Positions 52,882 through 62,226 of a DNA stretch of 64,000 nt are shown here, in pieces. The position numbers were made by a program, and so were the translations under genes. The notes beneath the pieces are model-generated. The model worked only from the letters and a program-made list of their open reading frames with translations. It did not search any database and had not been told where the DNA came from. Positions within the stretch are counted from its first letter, which is position 1. Each line of letters starts with the position of its first letter. The DNA lies in NCBI RefSeq assembly GCF_014195095.1, contig NZ_JACIBC010000005.1, forward strand, positions 186,001-250,000. The letters are read 5' to 3'. Source of the DNA: Rhizobium sp. BK602. Its GTDB lineage: Bacteria; Pseudomonadota; Alphaproteobacteria; Rhizobiales; Rhizobiaceae.

Positions 52882-55703
52882 GCGAGATCGCCCGGCTGCG
52901 GGCCGGCTTCGGCCGTTTGCTCGTTCCCATTCTCTGGCTGCACGTTCCCCTCATTGCCGCCGTCGCGCTTTATGTCGGCAAGCCGGTTGTCATGCCGACC
53001 CTACTGGCGGGATTGCTGGCGGTCTCCACCCATCTGTGCTGGCATTTCAACGGCGCGGCGGCGATGACACGCTATCTGAGTTCGGTCGCCTTGATGGGCG
53101 AACCGGCATTGCTGGTCTATCTGACATCCGGCCTGAGCTGGCAGATGGACATGCATATGTACTTCTTCGCGGCTCTCGCGCTCATCATGGCATGGTGCGA
53201 TGCGCGCAGCCTGTTGCTGGCGGCCGCAGCCATTACCCTGCATCATCTGGTGCTGAACTATACCGTGCCGGCGGCGGTCTTCGTCAATGATGCGGATATC
53301 GATCGCGTCTTGTTGCATGCAACCATCGTCGTCTTCCAGACGATGGTCCTGGTCTGGCTCAGCAACAAGCTGGTGAACGCCTTCGAACGCATCGAAAGCA
53401 TGGGCCATGCCATTACCATGCAGAATGAGACGCTGGAGATCCGCACGCATGAGGCCGAGCAGGCCAATGCGGCGAAGAGCCTGTTTCTGGCCAATATGAG
53501 CCATGAGATCCGCACACCGATGAATGCGATCCTCGGCTTCAGCCATCTTCTCGGACGGACCGAGCTCACAGCCCGGCAGCATGATTATATCACCAAGATC
53601 CGCGGTGCCAGCGACCGCTTGCTGAGCCTGCTCAACGACATCCTGGACGTTTCCAAGATCGAAGCCGGCAAGCTGACGCTGGAGCGCGCGCCCTTCGATC
53701 CGCGCGCGATGATCGAGCGCACGATGGAAATCGTCACCCTGAAAGCGCAGGAGAAGGGCATTGCCTTGACCTGGCAGGTGGAGCCGGCAATTCCCGCCAC
53801 GCTCTATGGCGACGAACTGCGCTTGAGCCAGGTCATACTGAACCTTGTCAGCAACGCGATAAAATTCACCAGTAGCGGTAACGTTTCGCTCGCTTTTGCC
53901 TTGCGCGAGCGGCGTGGCGATCACTGCGTCATCGAAGTCACGGTCCGCGACACCGGTCTCGGCATGTCGCCCGAGCAGGTCGCCAAGCTTTTCGAGAGCT
54001 TCGCTCAGGCCGACAGCTCCACCACGCGGCGTTTCGGCGGCACCGGACTGGGCCTTGCCATCAGCCGTCAGCTCATCACCCTGATGGATGGCGATATCAC
54101 GGTGCAAAGCAAGGAAGGTCATGGCAGCACCTTCGTCTTTACCGTGATGCTGGATGAAGGCGAAGCGCCGACGCCGGAGATCGCCCCCGCGCCGGGAGTG
54201 CTCGGCAACCTGCGTGTGCTGGTCGTCGACGACAATGAAAGCGCTCGCGAGATCCTTCACGATTTCTGCGAGGCATGGTCGATCACGCCGGAAATGGTGG
54301 CATCCGCCGAAGAAGGGCTCGACGCCCTGCGTGGCGCTATCAAGCACCACCCCTTCGACCTGGTGCTGCTTGACTGGAAGATGCCGGGCATGAACGGCAT
54401 GGAGACGATCGAGGTCATCCGCGACACGCTGCCGCGTGAACTTTGGCCACGCATCGTCATGATCTCCGCCTATGGGCAGGAGGAGGCAATCGGCGAAGCC
54501 GAAACGCTCGGTGTCGACGGATTTCTATCAAAACCGGTCAGCGCCTCCTCGCTGTTCGACATGCTGGCGCATATCTTCAACCACGCCGACGAAGCCATGG
54601 CGGGAAGCATCGTCGAAGGCGCCGCGATGATCGCGCCGGAACTGCGCGGCGCGCGGGTGCTGCTGGTCGAGGACAACGAGATCAATCTCGAACTGGCCCA
54701 GATCATCCTGACCGATGCCGGACTTGTCGTCGATACTGCCGAGAATGGCGTGGTGGCCGTACGCAAGGTGCTGCAGGCCGGCAACCGCTACGATGCGGTG
54801 CTCATGGATCTGCAGATGCCGGAGCTTGGCGGACTTGATGCTGCGCGCGAGATACGCGCGGGTCTGGCGGACAGCTCGCCGCCAATCATAGCCATGACCG
54901 CGCATGCCTACGAATCCGAACGCGAAAACTGCCTGGCGGCCGGCATGAGCGATCACATTCCCAAACCCGTCGACCCCGCGCAGATGATAGAGGTGCTCAA
55001 CCGCTGGATCAGACTGCCATTGGTCGCGGCTGCCCAACCCGTCGTCGGCGCGGCGGCCGTACCCGAAGTCTCGGTCGACGGCGGGCTGCCACCTACGTTG
55101 CCGCCTTTCGATCTTGAGGCAGCCCTTGTCCGGGTGAACGGCAAGGAGGCGCTGCTGCGCAAATTGATCGTCGATTTCGGCCGGAAATTCGCCGATGTCG
55201 TGCCGACGCTCGCGCTGCATATCGACAATGGCGATTTCGAACAGGGACGCATCCTCGCCCATACGCTGAAAGGCGTTTCCGCTACTCTGGGACTGCGGGA
55301 GGTCGCAAGCCATGCGTCGATGCTGGAAGAGATGTTGGCGCGGGCGGCCCCCCTGCCCGACGCTTCACTGCTCACGACACTGGCCGAGGCGCTGAAACCG
55401 GCTTTCGCCGCCATTGCCAGCCTCACGCCATGCCCGATGCCGGCCCCCGTGGCGAGAGCGGATGTGGCAGTGGACATTCCCTCGGTGGCCGGCCTGGTCA
55501 TCGAGCTGTACGACCTTCTCGAACATCGCCAGCAGCAGGCGCGGCGCGTGTTTGAATTGCTGGAGCAAGCGCTTGGCCGTCAAGCGGACGAGGAGAAATT
55601 CACGATCGTGCGCGAGGCGATTTCCGGCCTCGACTATACCAAAGCCGCCTCCGCGCTGAAGGAATGGTCAGCCGTCTTCCCGCAAAGACATAAGGAAATC
55701 TAG
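52878..55703 (+). CDS. Hybrid histidine kinase with two receivers and Hpt
   Basis: A 941-residue sensor. Residues 1-165 are hydrophobic helices including MHMYFFAALALIMAWCDARSLLLAAAAITLHHLVLN, a pattern shared with some chemoreceptors. The transmitter has His209 (SHEIRTPMNAIL), N-box near 320-330 and G-boxes at 358-395. Two receivers follow, with Asp499 (LVLLDWKMPG) and Asp644 (AVLMDLQMPE), then an Hpt domain with His795 (AHTLKGVSATLG). The chain of phosphotransfer is complete within one protein. No DNA-binding output is near, so a separate regulator must exist. Confidence 0.92.
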   Translation: MSEIARLRAGFGRLLVPILWLHVPLIAAVALYVGKPVVMPTLLAGLLAVSTHLCWHFNGAAAMTRYLSSVALMGEPALLVYLTSGLSWQMDMHMYFFAALALIMAWCDARSLLLAAAAITLHHLVLNYTVPAAVFVNDADIDRVLLHATIVVFQTMVLVWLSNKLVNAFERIESMGHAITMQNETLEIRTHEAEQANAAKSLFLANMSHEIRTPMNAILGFSHLLGRTELTARQHDYITKIRGASDRLLSLLNDILDVSKIEAGKLTLERAPFDPRAMIERTMEIVTLKAQEKGIALTWQVEPAIPATLYGDELRLSQVILNLVSNAIKFTSSGNVSLAFALRERRGDHCVIEVTVRDTGLGMSPEQVAKLFESFAQADSSTTRRFGGTGLGLAISRQLITLMDGDITVQSKEGHGSTFVFTVMLDEGEAPTPEIAPAPGVLGNLRVLVVDDNESAREILHDFCEAWSITPEMVASAEEGLDALRGAIKHHPFDLVLLDWKMPGMNGMETIEVIRDTLPRELWPRIVMISAYGQEEAIGEAETLGVDGFLSKPVSASSLFDMLAHIFNHADEAMAGSIVEGAAMIAPELRGARVLLVEDNEINLELAQIILTDAGLVVDTAENGVVAVRKVLQAGNRYDAVLMDLQMPELGGLDAAREIRAGLADSSPPIIAMTAHAYESERENCLAAGMSDHIPKPVDPAQMIEVLNRWIRLPLVAAAQPVVGAAAVPEVSVDGGLPPTLPPFDLEAALVRVNGKEALLRKLIVDFGRKFADVVPTLALHIDNGDFEQGRILAHTLKGVSATLGLREVASHASMLEEMLARAAPLPDASLLTTLAEALKPAFAAIASLTPCPMPAPVARADVAVDIPSVAGLVIELYDLLEHRQQQARRVFELLEQALGRQADEEKFTIVREAISGLDYTKAASALKEWSAVFPQRHKEI

Positions 55704-55712
55704 CCGCCGCCG

Positions 55713-56480
55713 TCAGATTGCGGTGAAGCCGTTGTCGACAAACAGATGGGCACCGTTCACGAAACGGGATTCATCGCTGGCAAGATAGAGCGCCGCCTGC
55801 GCCACATCCTCGGGTTCGCCGATGCGGCCCTGCTGGGCGGCGATGGCGGCCTCAGACACGTCGACGCCCAAAGCCTGGAGTTCGGAAACCTCCCGCAGAC
55901 CATGCGGCGTCCGGATAAAGCCCGGGCACACGGCATTGCAGCGGATGTTGCGGTCGCGGAACTCGACGCCGATCGCGCGGGCAAACATATGAACGGCACC
56001 CTTCGTGGTGTCGTAGAGCACTTCCATCGGCGTTGCGGCCACGGCGGAAATCGACGAGGTGCAAACGATCGAGCCGCCGCCGGCCGCGATCATGCCCGGC
56101 AGCACCGCCCGCGTCATCAAAAACATGGAGCGGACATTGACGGCGTGCAGCCAGTCCCACTCCTGAACCGTCGTCTCCAGGAACGGCTTGATGACGATCG
56201 TTCCCGCGTGGTTGAACAGCACTGTGACCGGGCCGAATGCAGCTTCCACGCCCTTCACCGCTTCGGCTACGGCCGCTTCATCGGAAACATCCGCCACCCA
56301 ATATGCAGCGACACCTCCGGCGTCGCGAATGTCCTTGACCGTTTGCGCAGCCGCGTCGCCGTTCCGGTCGATGATCGCAACCTTCGCCCCCTCCTGTGCG
56401 AACAATCGGGAGGCCGCCCCTCCCATGCCCGTCGCCCCGCCGGAAATGATTGCAATCTTGCCTTTCAGTCTGCCGGTCAT
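55713..56480 (-). CDS. Short-chain dehydrogenase/reductase
   Basis: A 255-residue SDR. The cofactor motif IISGGATGMGGA lies near residue 16; NHAG (NAG variant), the catalytic Ser in CTSSISAVAA and the YDTTKG motif (replacing YxxxK as Y-D-T-T-K) are visible. The C-terminal DNGFTAI is typical. Asp38 in IIDRNGD suggests NAD preference. Substrate unknown. It is convergent with the hybrid kinase, with ten bases between. Confidence 0.88.
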   Translation of the reverse strand: MTGRLKGKIAIISGGATGMGGAASRLFAQEGAKVAIIDRNGDAAAQTVKDIRDAGGVAAYWVADVSDEAAVAEAVKGVEAAFGPVTVLFNHAGTIVIKPFLETTVQEWDWLHAVNVRSMFLMTRAVLPGMIAAGGGSIVCTSSISAVAATPMEVLYDTTKGAVHMFARAIGVEFRDRNIRCNAVCPGFIRTPHGLREVSELQALGVDVSEAAIAAQQGRIGEPEDVAQAALYLASDESRFVNGAHLFVDNGFTAI

Positions 56481-56745
56481 GCCCCTGCCTCACCCATCAT
56501 GATTGTCGCCATATTATCGCGGAGGTGACGATATCACCATTCCATCCGCAATCGCGCCAGGACGGAAGACATGATGCACACTTTTTTGAGGCGGCGAACA
56601 GACACCAGAATGGCCCTTCGGGCAGGTTAAGGACGCGACAAGGCTGGCAGACACAACGGAAAAATCAAGGTCGCGAAGGCTTTGCCGATCGCATGGCGAT
56701 CGTGATCAGCCACAATCCGGCTTCAGTTCCCAGGCCCACAAACGA
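56481..56745. other. Intergenic region
   Basis: About 265 bases between the SDR gene and the RNA array. No supported reading frame or RNA motif was seen; it should include the SDR promoter, which reads leftward. Confidence 0.5.
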
Positions 56746-56781
56746 AAAAGCCTGCCGCGGGAGGAGGTGCGGCAGGCTTTT
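56746..56781 (-). terminator. Terminator hairpin at the end of the sRNA array
   Basis: Last hairpin of the array: 13-bp stem AAAAGCCTGCCGC with the CCTCCTCCC loop; TTTTT follows on the minus strand. It doubles as the intrinsic terminator of the locus. Confidence 0.85.
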
Positions 56782-56898
56782 CGAAAAGAACCGAACAGCG
56801 ACTGGGAGGAGGAGTGCCGCTGTTCCTACAGACGTCCCTGGGAGGAGGAGCGGGCCGTCTGAAACACGAAGCTTTGCGGGAGGAGGTGCATCGCTTCG
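56746..56898 (-). ncRNA. Tandem CCTCCTCCC stem-loop RNAs (cuckoo/CcsR-type sRNA array)
   Basis: On the minus strand four consecutive hairpins expose CCTCCTCCC in their loops: 56867-56898 (arms CGAAGC), 56829-56861 (CAGACG), 56794-56824 (AACAGCG) and 56746-56781 (AAAAGCCTGCCGC). Each arm differs, but the loop is invariant, so the loop, not the stem, is selected. This is the pattern of the alphaproteobacterial CcsR/cuckoo sRNAs, where each RNA has two such loops, located downstream of a DUF1127 gene. A DUF1127 gene is indeed 190 bases upstream on this strand. The loops are complementary to ribosome binding sites and should act on mRNA or sequester regulators. Confidence 0.85.
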
Positions 56899-57038
56899 AT
56901 GGGTCTGATCATACACCAACCGATCGCAGTTCATATCGCTTATGCTGCACTGCAGCTATGCAGAAAACACAAGCCTGACGGCTCGGCGGCGAAAAATGAG
57001 GGCCAAACCAATCCCCGATGCGGGAGATCGACGCAAAA

Positions 57039-57061
57039 ACGCCCGCGTCATCAGCGGGCGT
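57039..57061 (-). terminator. Terminator behind the DUF1127 gene
   Basis: An 8-bp stem (ACGCCCGC and GCGGGCGT, 7-base loop) with TTTTT after it on the minus strand, 29 bases behind the DUF1127 stop. Partial read-through, or a second promoter, would be needed for the downstream sRNAs. Confidence 0.8.
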
Positions 57062-57090
57062 CAAGCGGTCTTGGAAATGAAAGCGTGTAA

Positions 57091-57237
57091 TCAGCGTGCG
57101 ATCGATGCGCGGGCAACGCTGCGGATGTCGGCGCGGTCGATGCCGAGGTCCTGCAGTTCGCGGCTGGACATGCGGCCAAGTTCGTTAACGGTCTGACGGA
57201 ACTTGCGCCAGTTGTTGAAAGAGCGTGCTACGTTCAT
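57091..57237 (-). CDS. DUF1127 micro-protein
   Basis: A 48-residue protein MNVARSFNNWRKFRQTVNEL, continuing GRMSSRELQDLGIDRADIRSVARASIAR. WRKFRQTVNELGRMSSRELQDLGIDRADI is the signature of DUF1127 (YjiS), a family of small arginine-rich RNA-associated proteins; in Rhodobacter the homologue CcaF1 is made from the same transcript as the CcsR sRNAs. Ribosome site AAAGGGG precedes ATG. Its own terminator is 57039-57061 and the sRNA array follows. Confidence 0.92.
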   Translation of the reverse strand: MNVARSFNNWRKFRQTVNELGRMSSRELQDLGIDRADIRSVARASIAR

Positions 57238-57648
57238 GATAATCCCCTTTCCTGAGGGCTTATGACGTCAGCAACCTTGCTTGGCTCCGGCGTCGTTTCG
57301 ATGGTTGGAATATAGTCGTTTCAATCGGTTTAAAACAGTGATAATCCCTCATTCCACCCATGCATAGGATGCATTGCTTCCGCACATTCTGAAAGAGATG
57401 ACCGTTTTCTAGGCTTTCGATCCACCCAAACCGCCGCTTTCCAGACGTGAAGCATGCGGCCGTGCAGAAAGCCGTCCTTCCGCGGGCTTCCGAAAAAGAA
57501 TGCGTGAAACGTCACTTGAGGGCCTTTTGCACAGCCCTGGGGCGAATCTCGGGCTGGACAAAGCCATTGTGGCGCGCGCTATAGTTCTTCTTACCATTTA
57601 CAACAAGCATCTGTTCTTTGATCATAGCCAGCTTGTTGGGATCAGGAA
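57238..57648. other. Intergenic region between DUF1127 and the PAS gene
   Basis: About 410 bases with divergent promoters. A 37-codon minus-strand frame (57512-57625, MIKEQMLVVNGKK) has no strong ribosome site and is only a weak candidate. Nothing else was recognised. Confidence 0.45.
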
Positions 57649-59388
57649 ATGAACGTGTCGCCGAATGCAAAAGTGCCTGAATGGATGCTCGAGCGCTGGC
57701 AGGCTCTGCTGTCCAGTCTGATCGAATTGGCGGCCGCCGATGCCGGTGGTATTTTGCGGGCGGGCGCAGGGGAGGCAAAGGTCCTCTGCAGCGTCGGCAA
57801 TGACGACTTGCGGCGCGAACAGGCATTTCCAGCGCATCCCGGTGCCTTTCCCGCCGAAGTCTTGAAGCGAGCCACGGTCGTGGAGATTCTGGGCGCCGTT
57901 CAAAGCAGCCCGCCGCTCGACAGCTTCGGCGGCGACCAAAGCACCATTTCCTATCTCGGAATGCCCATCTTCTGGCCGGATGGCTCGGCATTCGGCGTGA
58001 TCGACATCTATAACCGCAAGGCCATTCGATATTCCGACGCGCACCGGCGCCTGATGATCCAGTTCAGGGATTGCATCGAAGAGCATCTCATTCTCATTTG
58101 GGAATATGCGGCCGGTCACGGCGGTCTTTCAGCCCTCGCCCGCCGCAGCGATGAGGCTCTCCGCGTCAGCGAGGAACGCTTTCGGCTGCTGGTCGAAAAC
58201 GCGCTGGACGACTTTTTCCTCCACGACGACAAGGGCCGTTTCCTCGACGTCAATCAACGCGCCTGCAAAAGCCTCGGCTATTCGCGCGAAGAGCTTCTGC
58301 AGATGTCGGTGATCGATGTTTCGACGGACCTCACGCAGGCCGAAAAGGAAACGATCTGGAATCGAATGCAGCCTGGTACGGCTGTTACAGTCTATTCGCA
58401 TCACCGACGCAAGGACGGCAGCACCTTTCCCGTCGAGATCCGGGTTTCCTGTCATTTCATCAACGGACAAAAGCTGTTTCTCGGTCTCGTTCGCGATATT
58501 ACGGAGCGCGTCGAGGCGGAACAGGCACTGCAGCGGCTGATCGCCGAACGCGAGCAGAAAGTGGCGGAGCGCACGCGACAGCTGCGCCGCACCGCCGGGA
58601 TGCTTCAGGCTGTGATGGACGATGCCAGCGACGCGATTTTCCTGAAGGATATCGAGGGTCGTTTTCTATTGTTCAACCGCGCGGCGGAAAGGATATCGGG
58701 ACACCAGGCCTGTCATGTCGTGGGCAAAACCGCCACGGATCTATTTGGCGACGAAACGGGAAACAAGACCCGAGAACTGGAAGCGCGGATCCTCGAAAGC
58801 GGCGAGGTTTCGACCGACGAGGAAACTCTGCCAACGGCCGGCGGGCTTCGCACCTTTCTCGTGACACGCTGTCCGCGTCGGGACGAAAAAGGCCAGATCG
58901 TCGGCATTATCGGAATTTCGCGCGATATCACCGATCGTAAAGCGACGGAGACGCTGCTGCGGAGCGAACGCGACCGCCTGACACTGGCAGCGGAAGTCGG
59001 CGGTCTTGGCGTGTGGGACTACAATATCGACACCGACACGCTTTATTGCGATCCGCGCTGGTATCGGATCATGGGACGCGACCCCAATGTACCTGTTACA
59101 TCACTTGAGGATTTCAAACGACAGGTTCATCCGGATGATGTTGCGCATGCCACCTCATTGGAATTGACAGCCCTGAAGGAATTGGCTGCGGGCAATCGAC
59201 AACACGGTAATATTTTCCGGATTGTCCGGCCCGATCGCCAAATCCGCTGGCTGCGCTCGACCGCATGCTTGATCGAGGGGGAAGCTGGCGCGCCAAGTCG
59301 TGCACTGGGTGTTATCATGGACGTTACCGAAACACATCCTCAAGGTGGCGCTGACAAGAGTTTGGCTCATGCGGTCATCGCGCGATAG
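57649..59388 (+). CDS. GAF and multi-PAS sensor protein without output domain
   Basis: A 579-residue cytoplasmic protein. Residues 15-150 are a GAF domain (SYLGMPIFWPDGSAFGVIDIYN). Three PAS domains follow: about 173-295 (FRLLVENALDDFFLHDDKGRFLDVNQ, then GLVRDITER), 320-435 (MLQAVMDDASDAIFLKDIEGRFLLFN, then GISRDITDR) and 445-565 (EVGGLGVWDYNIDTDTLYCDPRWYRIMG, ending GVIMDVTE). A kinase, GGDEF or methyl-acceptor domain is missing; the protein stops just after the third PAS. It may be a truncated kinase or a stand-alone sensor. The ATG at 57649 has AGGAA upstream. Confidence 0.85.
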   Translation: MNVSPNAKVPEWMLERWQALLSSLIELAAADAGGILRAGAGEAKVLCSVGNDDLRREQAFPAHPGAFPAEVLKRATVVEILGAVQSSPPLDSFGGDQSTISYLGMPIFWPDGSAFGVIDIYNRKAIRYSDAHRRLMIQFRDCIEEHLILIWEYAAGHGGLSALARRSDEALRVSEERFRLLVENALDDFFLHDDKGRFLDVNQRACKSLGYSREELLQMSVIDVSTDLTQAEKETIWNRMQPGTAVTVYSHHRRKDGSTFPVEIRVSCHFINGQKLFLGLVRDITERVEAEQALQRLIAEREQKVAERTRQLRRTAGMLQAVMDDASDAIFLKDIEGRFLLFNRAAERISGHQACHVVGKTATDLFGDETGNKTRELEARILESGEVSTDEETLPTAGGLRTFLVTRCPRRDEKGQIVGIIGISRDITDRKATETLLRSERDRLTLAAEVGGLGVWDYNIDTDTLYCDPRWYRIMGRDPNVPVTSLEDFKRQVHPDDVAHATSLELTALKELAAGNRQHGNIFRIVRPDRQIRWLRSTACLIEGEAGAPSRALGVIMDVTETHPQGGADKSLAHAVIAR

Positions 59389-59615
59389 CGGCCTAAACGG
59401 CGGCCTATTTTTCTGCCCACTGTAAAAGGATACGCATTTCGTCGAACTGACTTCCGGTCGGCATCGTCATCATTGGCCATATAGCAGGTGCTGGATACAC
59501 AGAACTTGACCAAGTCATGCGGTTTGACCGGCTTATCGGCTTCACATTCGAAAACATCGCTCACGGTTGCGGGTTCGACGTCGATCTCATCAAGTATCAT
59601 TGCGCGGAACACCAC
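59367..59615 (-). CDS. Small hypothetical protein, doubtful
   Basis: An 82-residue frame with GTG start, GGGGAGG five bases upstream, and a plausible composition: VVFRAMILDEIDVEPATVSDVFECEADK and RRNAYPFTVGRK near the end. It overlaps the 3' end of the PAS gene by 22 bases and lies 98 bases behind the chemoreceptor gene on the same strand. I do not recognise a family. A stop codon closes the frame shortly upstream, so a fragment of a longer gene is also possible. Confidence 0.35.
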   Translation of the reverse strand: MVFRAMILDEIDVEPATVSDVFECEADKPVKPHDLVKFCVSSTCYMANDDDADRKSVRRNAYPFTVGRKIGRRLGRYRAMTA

Positions 59616-59713
59616 GACCGCCTCCCCGTCGATGCGGGTTCATCCGAGGTGGGTCGGCTTGCGAAAGTGAGGTCTGTGTCCTGGCAGATCTTCCCGTGCC
59701 TGCTCGCACAATG

Positions 59714-61645
59714 TCAGAACTCCTCCCACTCGCCTGCGGAAGATGCATGCCCGCCGGCAGACGCGACCTTGGGCAAGGCGGTGCGCCGGGTGACGGGAGG
59801 ATGATACGGTTGTTCGGCCATGACGCGCGCGGTTTGCCGAAGCGCAGCCGATGTCACCGTCGGGACCGATTGGAGGCGGAACTGCAAGACGAGTTCGCGC
59901 AATTTGGCCGCTTCATGGGCAAGGCTCGTCGATGCAGCGGTCGACTGCTCGACCATCGCGGCGTTCTGCTGCGTCGTCTGGTCCATCGCATTGACCGCCG
60001 TATTGACTTCGGCAAGCCCGCTCGACTGCTCTTTCGCGGAGGTGGCGATCGCATCCATATGCTGATTGATGCCGGCAATGCGCTCGCCGATCTCCTTCAG
60101 CGCCAGGCCGGTTTCGCGAACGAGCTTCACGCCGTTATCGACTTCCGCCGACGACGCGTTGATCAGCGCCTTGATCTCCTTTGCCGCACTTGCCGACCGC
60201 TGGGCGAGTTCCCGGACCTCCTGGGCAACGACGGCGAAACCCTTGCCGGCTTCGCCGGCGCGGGCGGCCTCGACACCGGCATTCAACGCCAGCAGATTGG
60301 TCTGGAAGGCGATGTCATCGATCACGCTGATGATGTTCGAGATCTGCTGCGAGGATGTCTCGATCCGTTGCATGGCTTCTTCGGTGCGGCTGACGACCTC
60401 CGTCGATTTTGCCGCACTCACATTGGCCTCGGCGGCGACAGAGCGCGCCTCTTCCGTACGCTTGCTGGAGTTCAACACATTTGCGGTGATCTCGTCGAGC
60501 GCCGCAGCGGTTTCCTCCAGCGAAGCCGCCTGCTGTTCTGTGCGGCGTGAGAGGTCGCTGGCGCCGGAAGAGATTTCCTGCGTGCCGTTGTCCATCGTCG
60601 AAATGCTGATGGAAATCGCACCCATCGTGTCGCCAAGCTGCTTGACCGACAGATTGAAGTCGTGACGAAGCTCTTCAAAATCCGCCGCGAATGCCTCGTC
60701 GAGCTGGAAGGCAAGATCTCCGGACGCCAGCCGCTTCAGCCCGGCCGCAAGGCCCGAGGTCGCGACGCGCAGGCGCTCGGCCGCATTGGCCTCCGCGCTC
60801 TCCTGGGCAGCGATCCGATCCGCTTCGGCTTGGCGGCGTCCGTCTTCCGCCTCCACTTCGAACTGCTTGTTGGCGATCGCCGCCTTGCGGAACACTTCCA
60901 CCGCGGAGGCCATCGTTCCTATTTCATCCCTGCGCCCTATGCCGGTGCAAGCGAAATCCGTCTGGCCCTCAGCGAGGTGAGACATGTCGGCGGAGAGGGC
61001 AAGGATCGGCTTGGTTACCGTCCTGCGGAAAACCAGGTAGAGACCGACGGCGAAGAGGACGGTGAGCCCGAGCAGGGTCCTGAGCAGCGTTTCGATAATG
61101 GCGGTGGTCGCGGCACTCTGCGTGGAGATCTGTTCCGAAGCTTTCTGTATCTGATCGCCAGCCTCCTCCATCGCCGTTTCCAGCGCGGAAAACTGCTGCA
61201 TGAAATCGGGGAGAGCCTTCATGGCACCGGACGGATCTTTTTCGGCTTGATCGATGATCTTGGTGGCGCTCTGCATATAGGCGAGCAGCGGCGGCTCGAC
61301 CCCGGCGAGCACCTTCTGGATCGCCGGATCGGTGGCGAGCGACCGATTGGCGGCGATCATCTCCCGGAACGAGCCTTCGTGTTCGGAAAGATCCGCCTTA
61401 ACGCTATCGAAACCGATGCCGGCGGCCGGGTTCGATGCCAGCAGGGCGGCCAGCACATCCGCGCGAAGCGCATCATGCATCATATCCGCCTGCATGTGAT
61501 TGCGCAGGATCTGTGCCGACCGCGTTACATCCGCGGCATTCGCCGTCAATGTCGATGCGGACCATATGCCGACGCCTGTCGCGCCGCCCGCAATGGCAAA
61601 GATTGCTACGCTCGCAATAATGATTTTCTGTTGAATCGACGCCAT
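59714..61645 (-). CDS. Methyl-accepting chemotaxis protein with CheR-tether tail
   Basis: A 643-residue chemoreceptor. An N-terminal helix (IIIASVAIFAIAGGATGVGIW), a periplasmic helical sensor of about 160 residues, a second helix (TLLRTLLGLTVLFAVGLYLVF), HAMP (VTKPILALSADMSHLAEGQ) and the signalling domain with hairpin tip (IISVIDDIAFQTNLLALNAGVEAARAGEAGKGFAVVAQEVRELAQRSA). The C-terminus EWEEF resembles the NWETF pentapeptide that binds CheR/CheB. I start at MASIQQK; ribosome site GGAG is about ten bases upstream. Confidence 0.92.
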   Translation of the reverse strand: MASIQQKIIIASVAIFAIAGGATGVGIWSASTLTANAADVTRSAQILRNHMQADMMHDALRADVLAALLASNPAAGIGFDSVKADLSEHEGSFREMIAANRSLATDPAIQKVLAGVEPPLLAYMQSATKIIDQAEKDPSGAMKALPDFMQQFSALETAMEEAGDQIQKASEQISTQSAATTAIIETLLRTLLGLTVLFAVGLYLVFRRTVTKPILALSADMSHLAEGQTDFACTGIGRRDEIGTMASAVEVFRKAAIANKQFEVEAEDGRRQAEADRIAAQESAEANAAERLRVATSGLAAGLKRLASGDLAFQLDEAFAADFEELRHDFNLSVKQLGDTMGAISISISTMDNGTQEISSGASDLSRRTEQQAASLEETAAALDEITANVLNSSKRTEEARSVAAEANVSAAKSTEVVSRTEEAMQRIETSSQQISNIISVIDDIAFQTNLLALNAGVEAARAGEAGKGFAVVAQEVRELAQRSASAAKEIKALINASSAEVDNGVKLVRETGLALKEIGERIAGINQHMDAIATSAKEQSSGLAEVNTAVNAMDQTTQQNAAMVEQSTAASTSLAHEAAKLRELVLQFRLQSVPTVTSAALRQTARVMAEQPYHPPVTRRTALPKVASAGGHASSAGEWEEF

Positions 61646-62226
61646 GTCTAAAAAGGTCTCCACCTCAATGGGAAAATGATAGACAAACATATTTAACGTT
61701 CCGTCAAATCTCGTTCTTCGACTGACGAAATACTAAAATTCTACCGGTATTGTTGGTAGTTTTATCTCGAACAACCCACGCGTGCCCGAAGGAAAGGCTG
61801 GAGTTAACCGCAACACTATTGCCAGCAAAATTACCAGTTCATGACCGCATATGAACTTACATCCAAATCTCGGGCCGGCGCGGTCCGGACGGTCAGCATC
61901 CGATGCCAATCGACGACATCGAACGGGTTCAGCGTGATCACTGTGAAGGCTGCTGAACACGGATCTCTTCGAAATGATGATTATCGACGTCAAGGGACAG
62001 ACCGATGCGGGCGGGGTTGCAATCGACCTGTAAAAGGCTTCGGGTCGTGGGTGGTTGATGTCCGATCCGGACGGGGTGCCAGCAGCTCGACGAATGATTT
62101 GGATCCGGCCGCCGACAAAGTTACAGATGAGCAAGCGGCATTGTCTGAAAATTAGGTAGACAGTGCTTGTATTGACTCTGTATTTCACTGAGCTGAAAAT
62201 AGCTGGTCGCTAACGAGGACATACTG
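61646..62226. other. Intergenic region between chemoreceptor and SyrB-like gene
   Basis: About 580 bases of divergent promoter region. The frames at 61733-62188 (minus) and 61841-62155 (plus) lack ribosome sites and look non-coding. No repeat or RNA motif was recognised. Confidence 0.45.

Noticed and set aside
53001..54350. 449-codon minus-strand frame opposite the hybrid kinase
   Set aside because: Antisense shadow with no ribosome site.
56746..56898. Four GGGAGGAGG units on the plus strand read as tandem ribosome sites
   Set aside because: No start codons or frames follow them; each lies in the loop of a hairpin, and the minus-strand sRNA reading explains them.
57512..57625. 37-codon minus-strand frame MIKEQMLVVNGKK
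   Set aside because: Looks protein-like but lacks a ribosome site and any recognised family; kept only as a weak candidate.
59517..59804. 95-codon plus-strand frame before the chemoreceptor
   Set aside because: No ribosome site; overlaps the 3' end of the chemoreceptor gene on the other strand.
61733..62188. 151-codon minus-strand frame upstream of the SyrB-like gene
   Set aside because: No ribosome site, unlikely amino acid composition, lies in the divergent promoter region.
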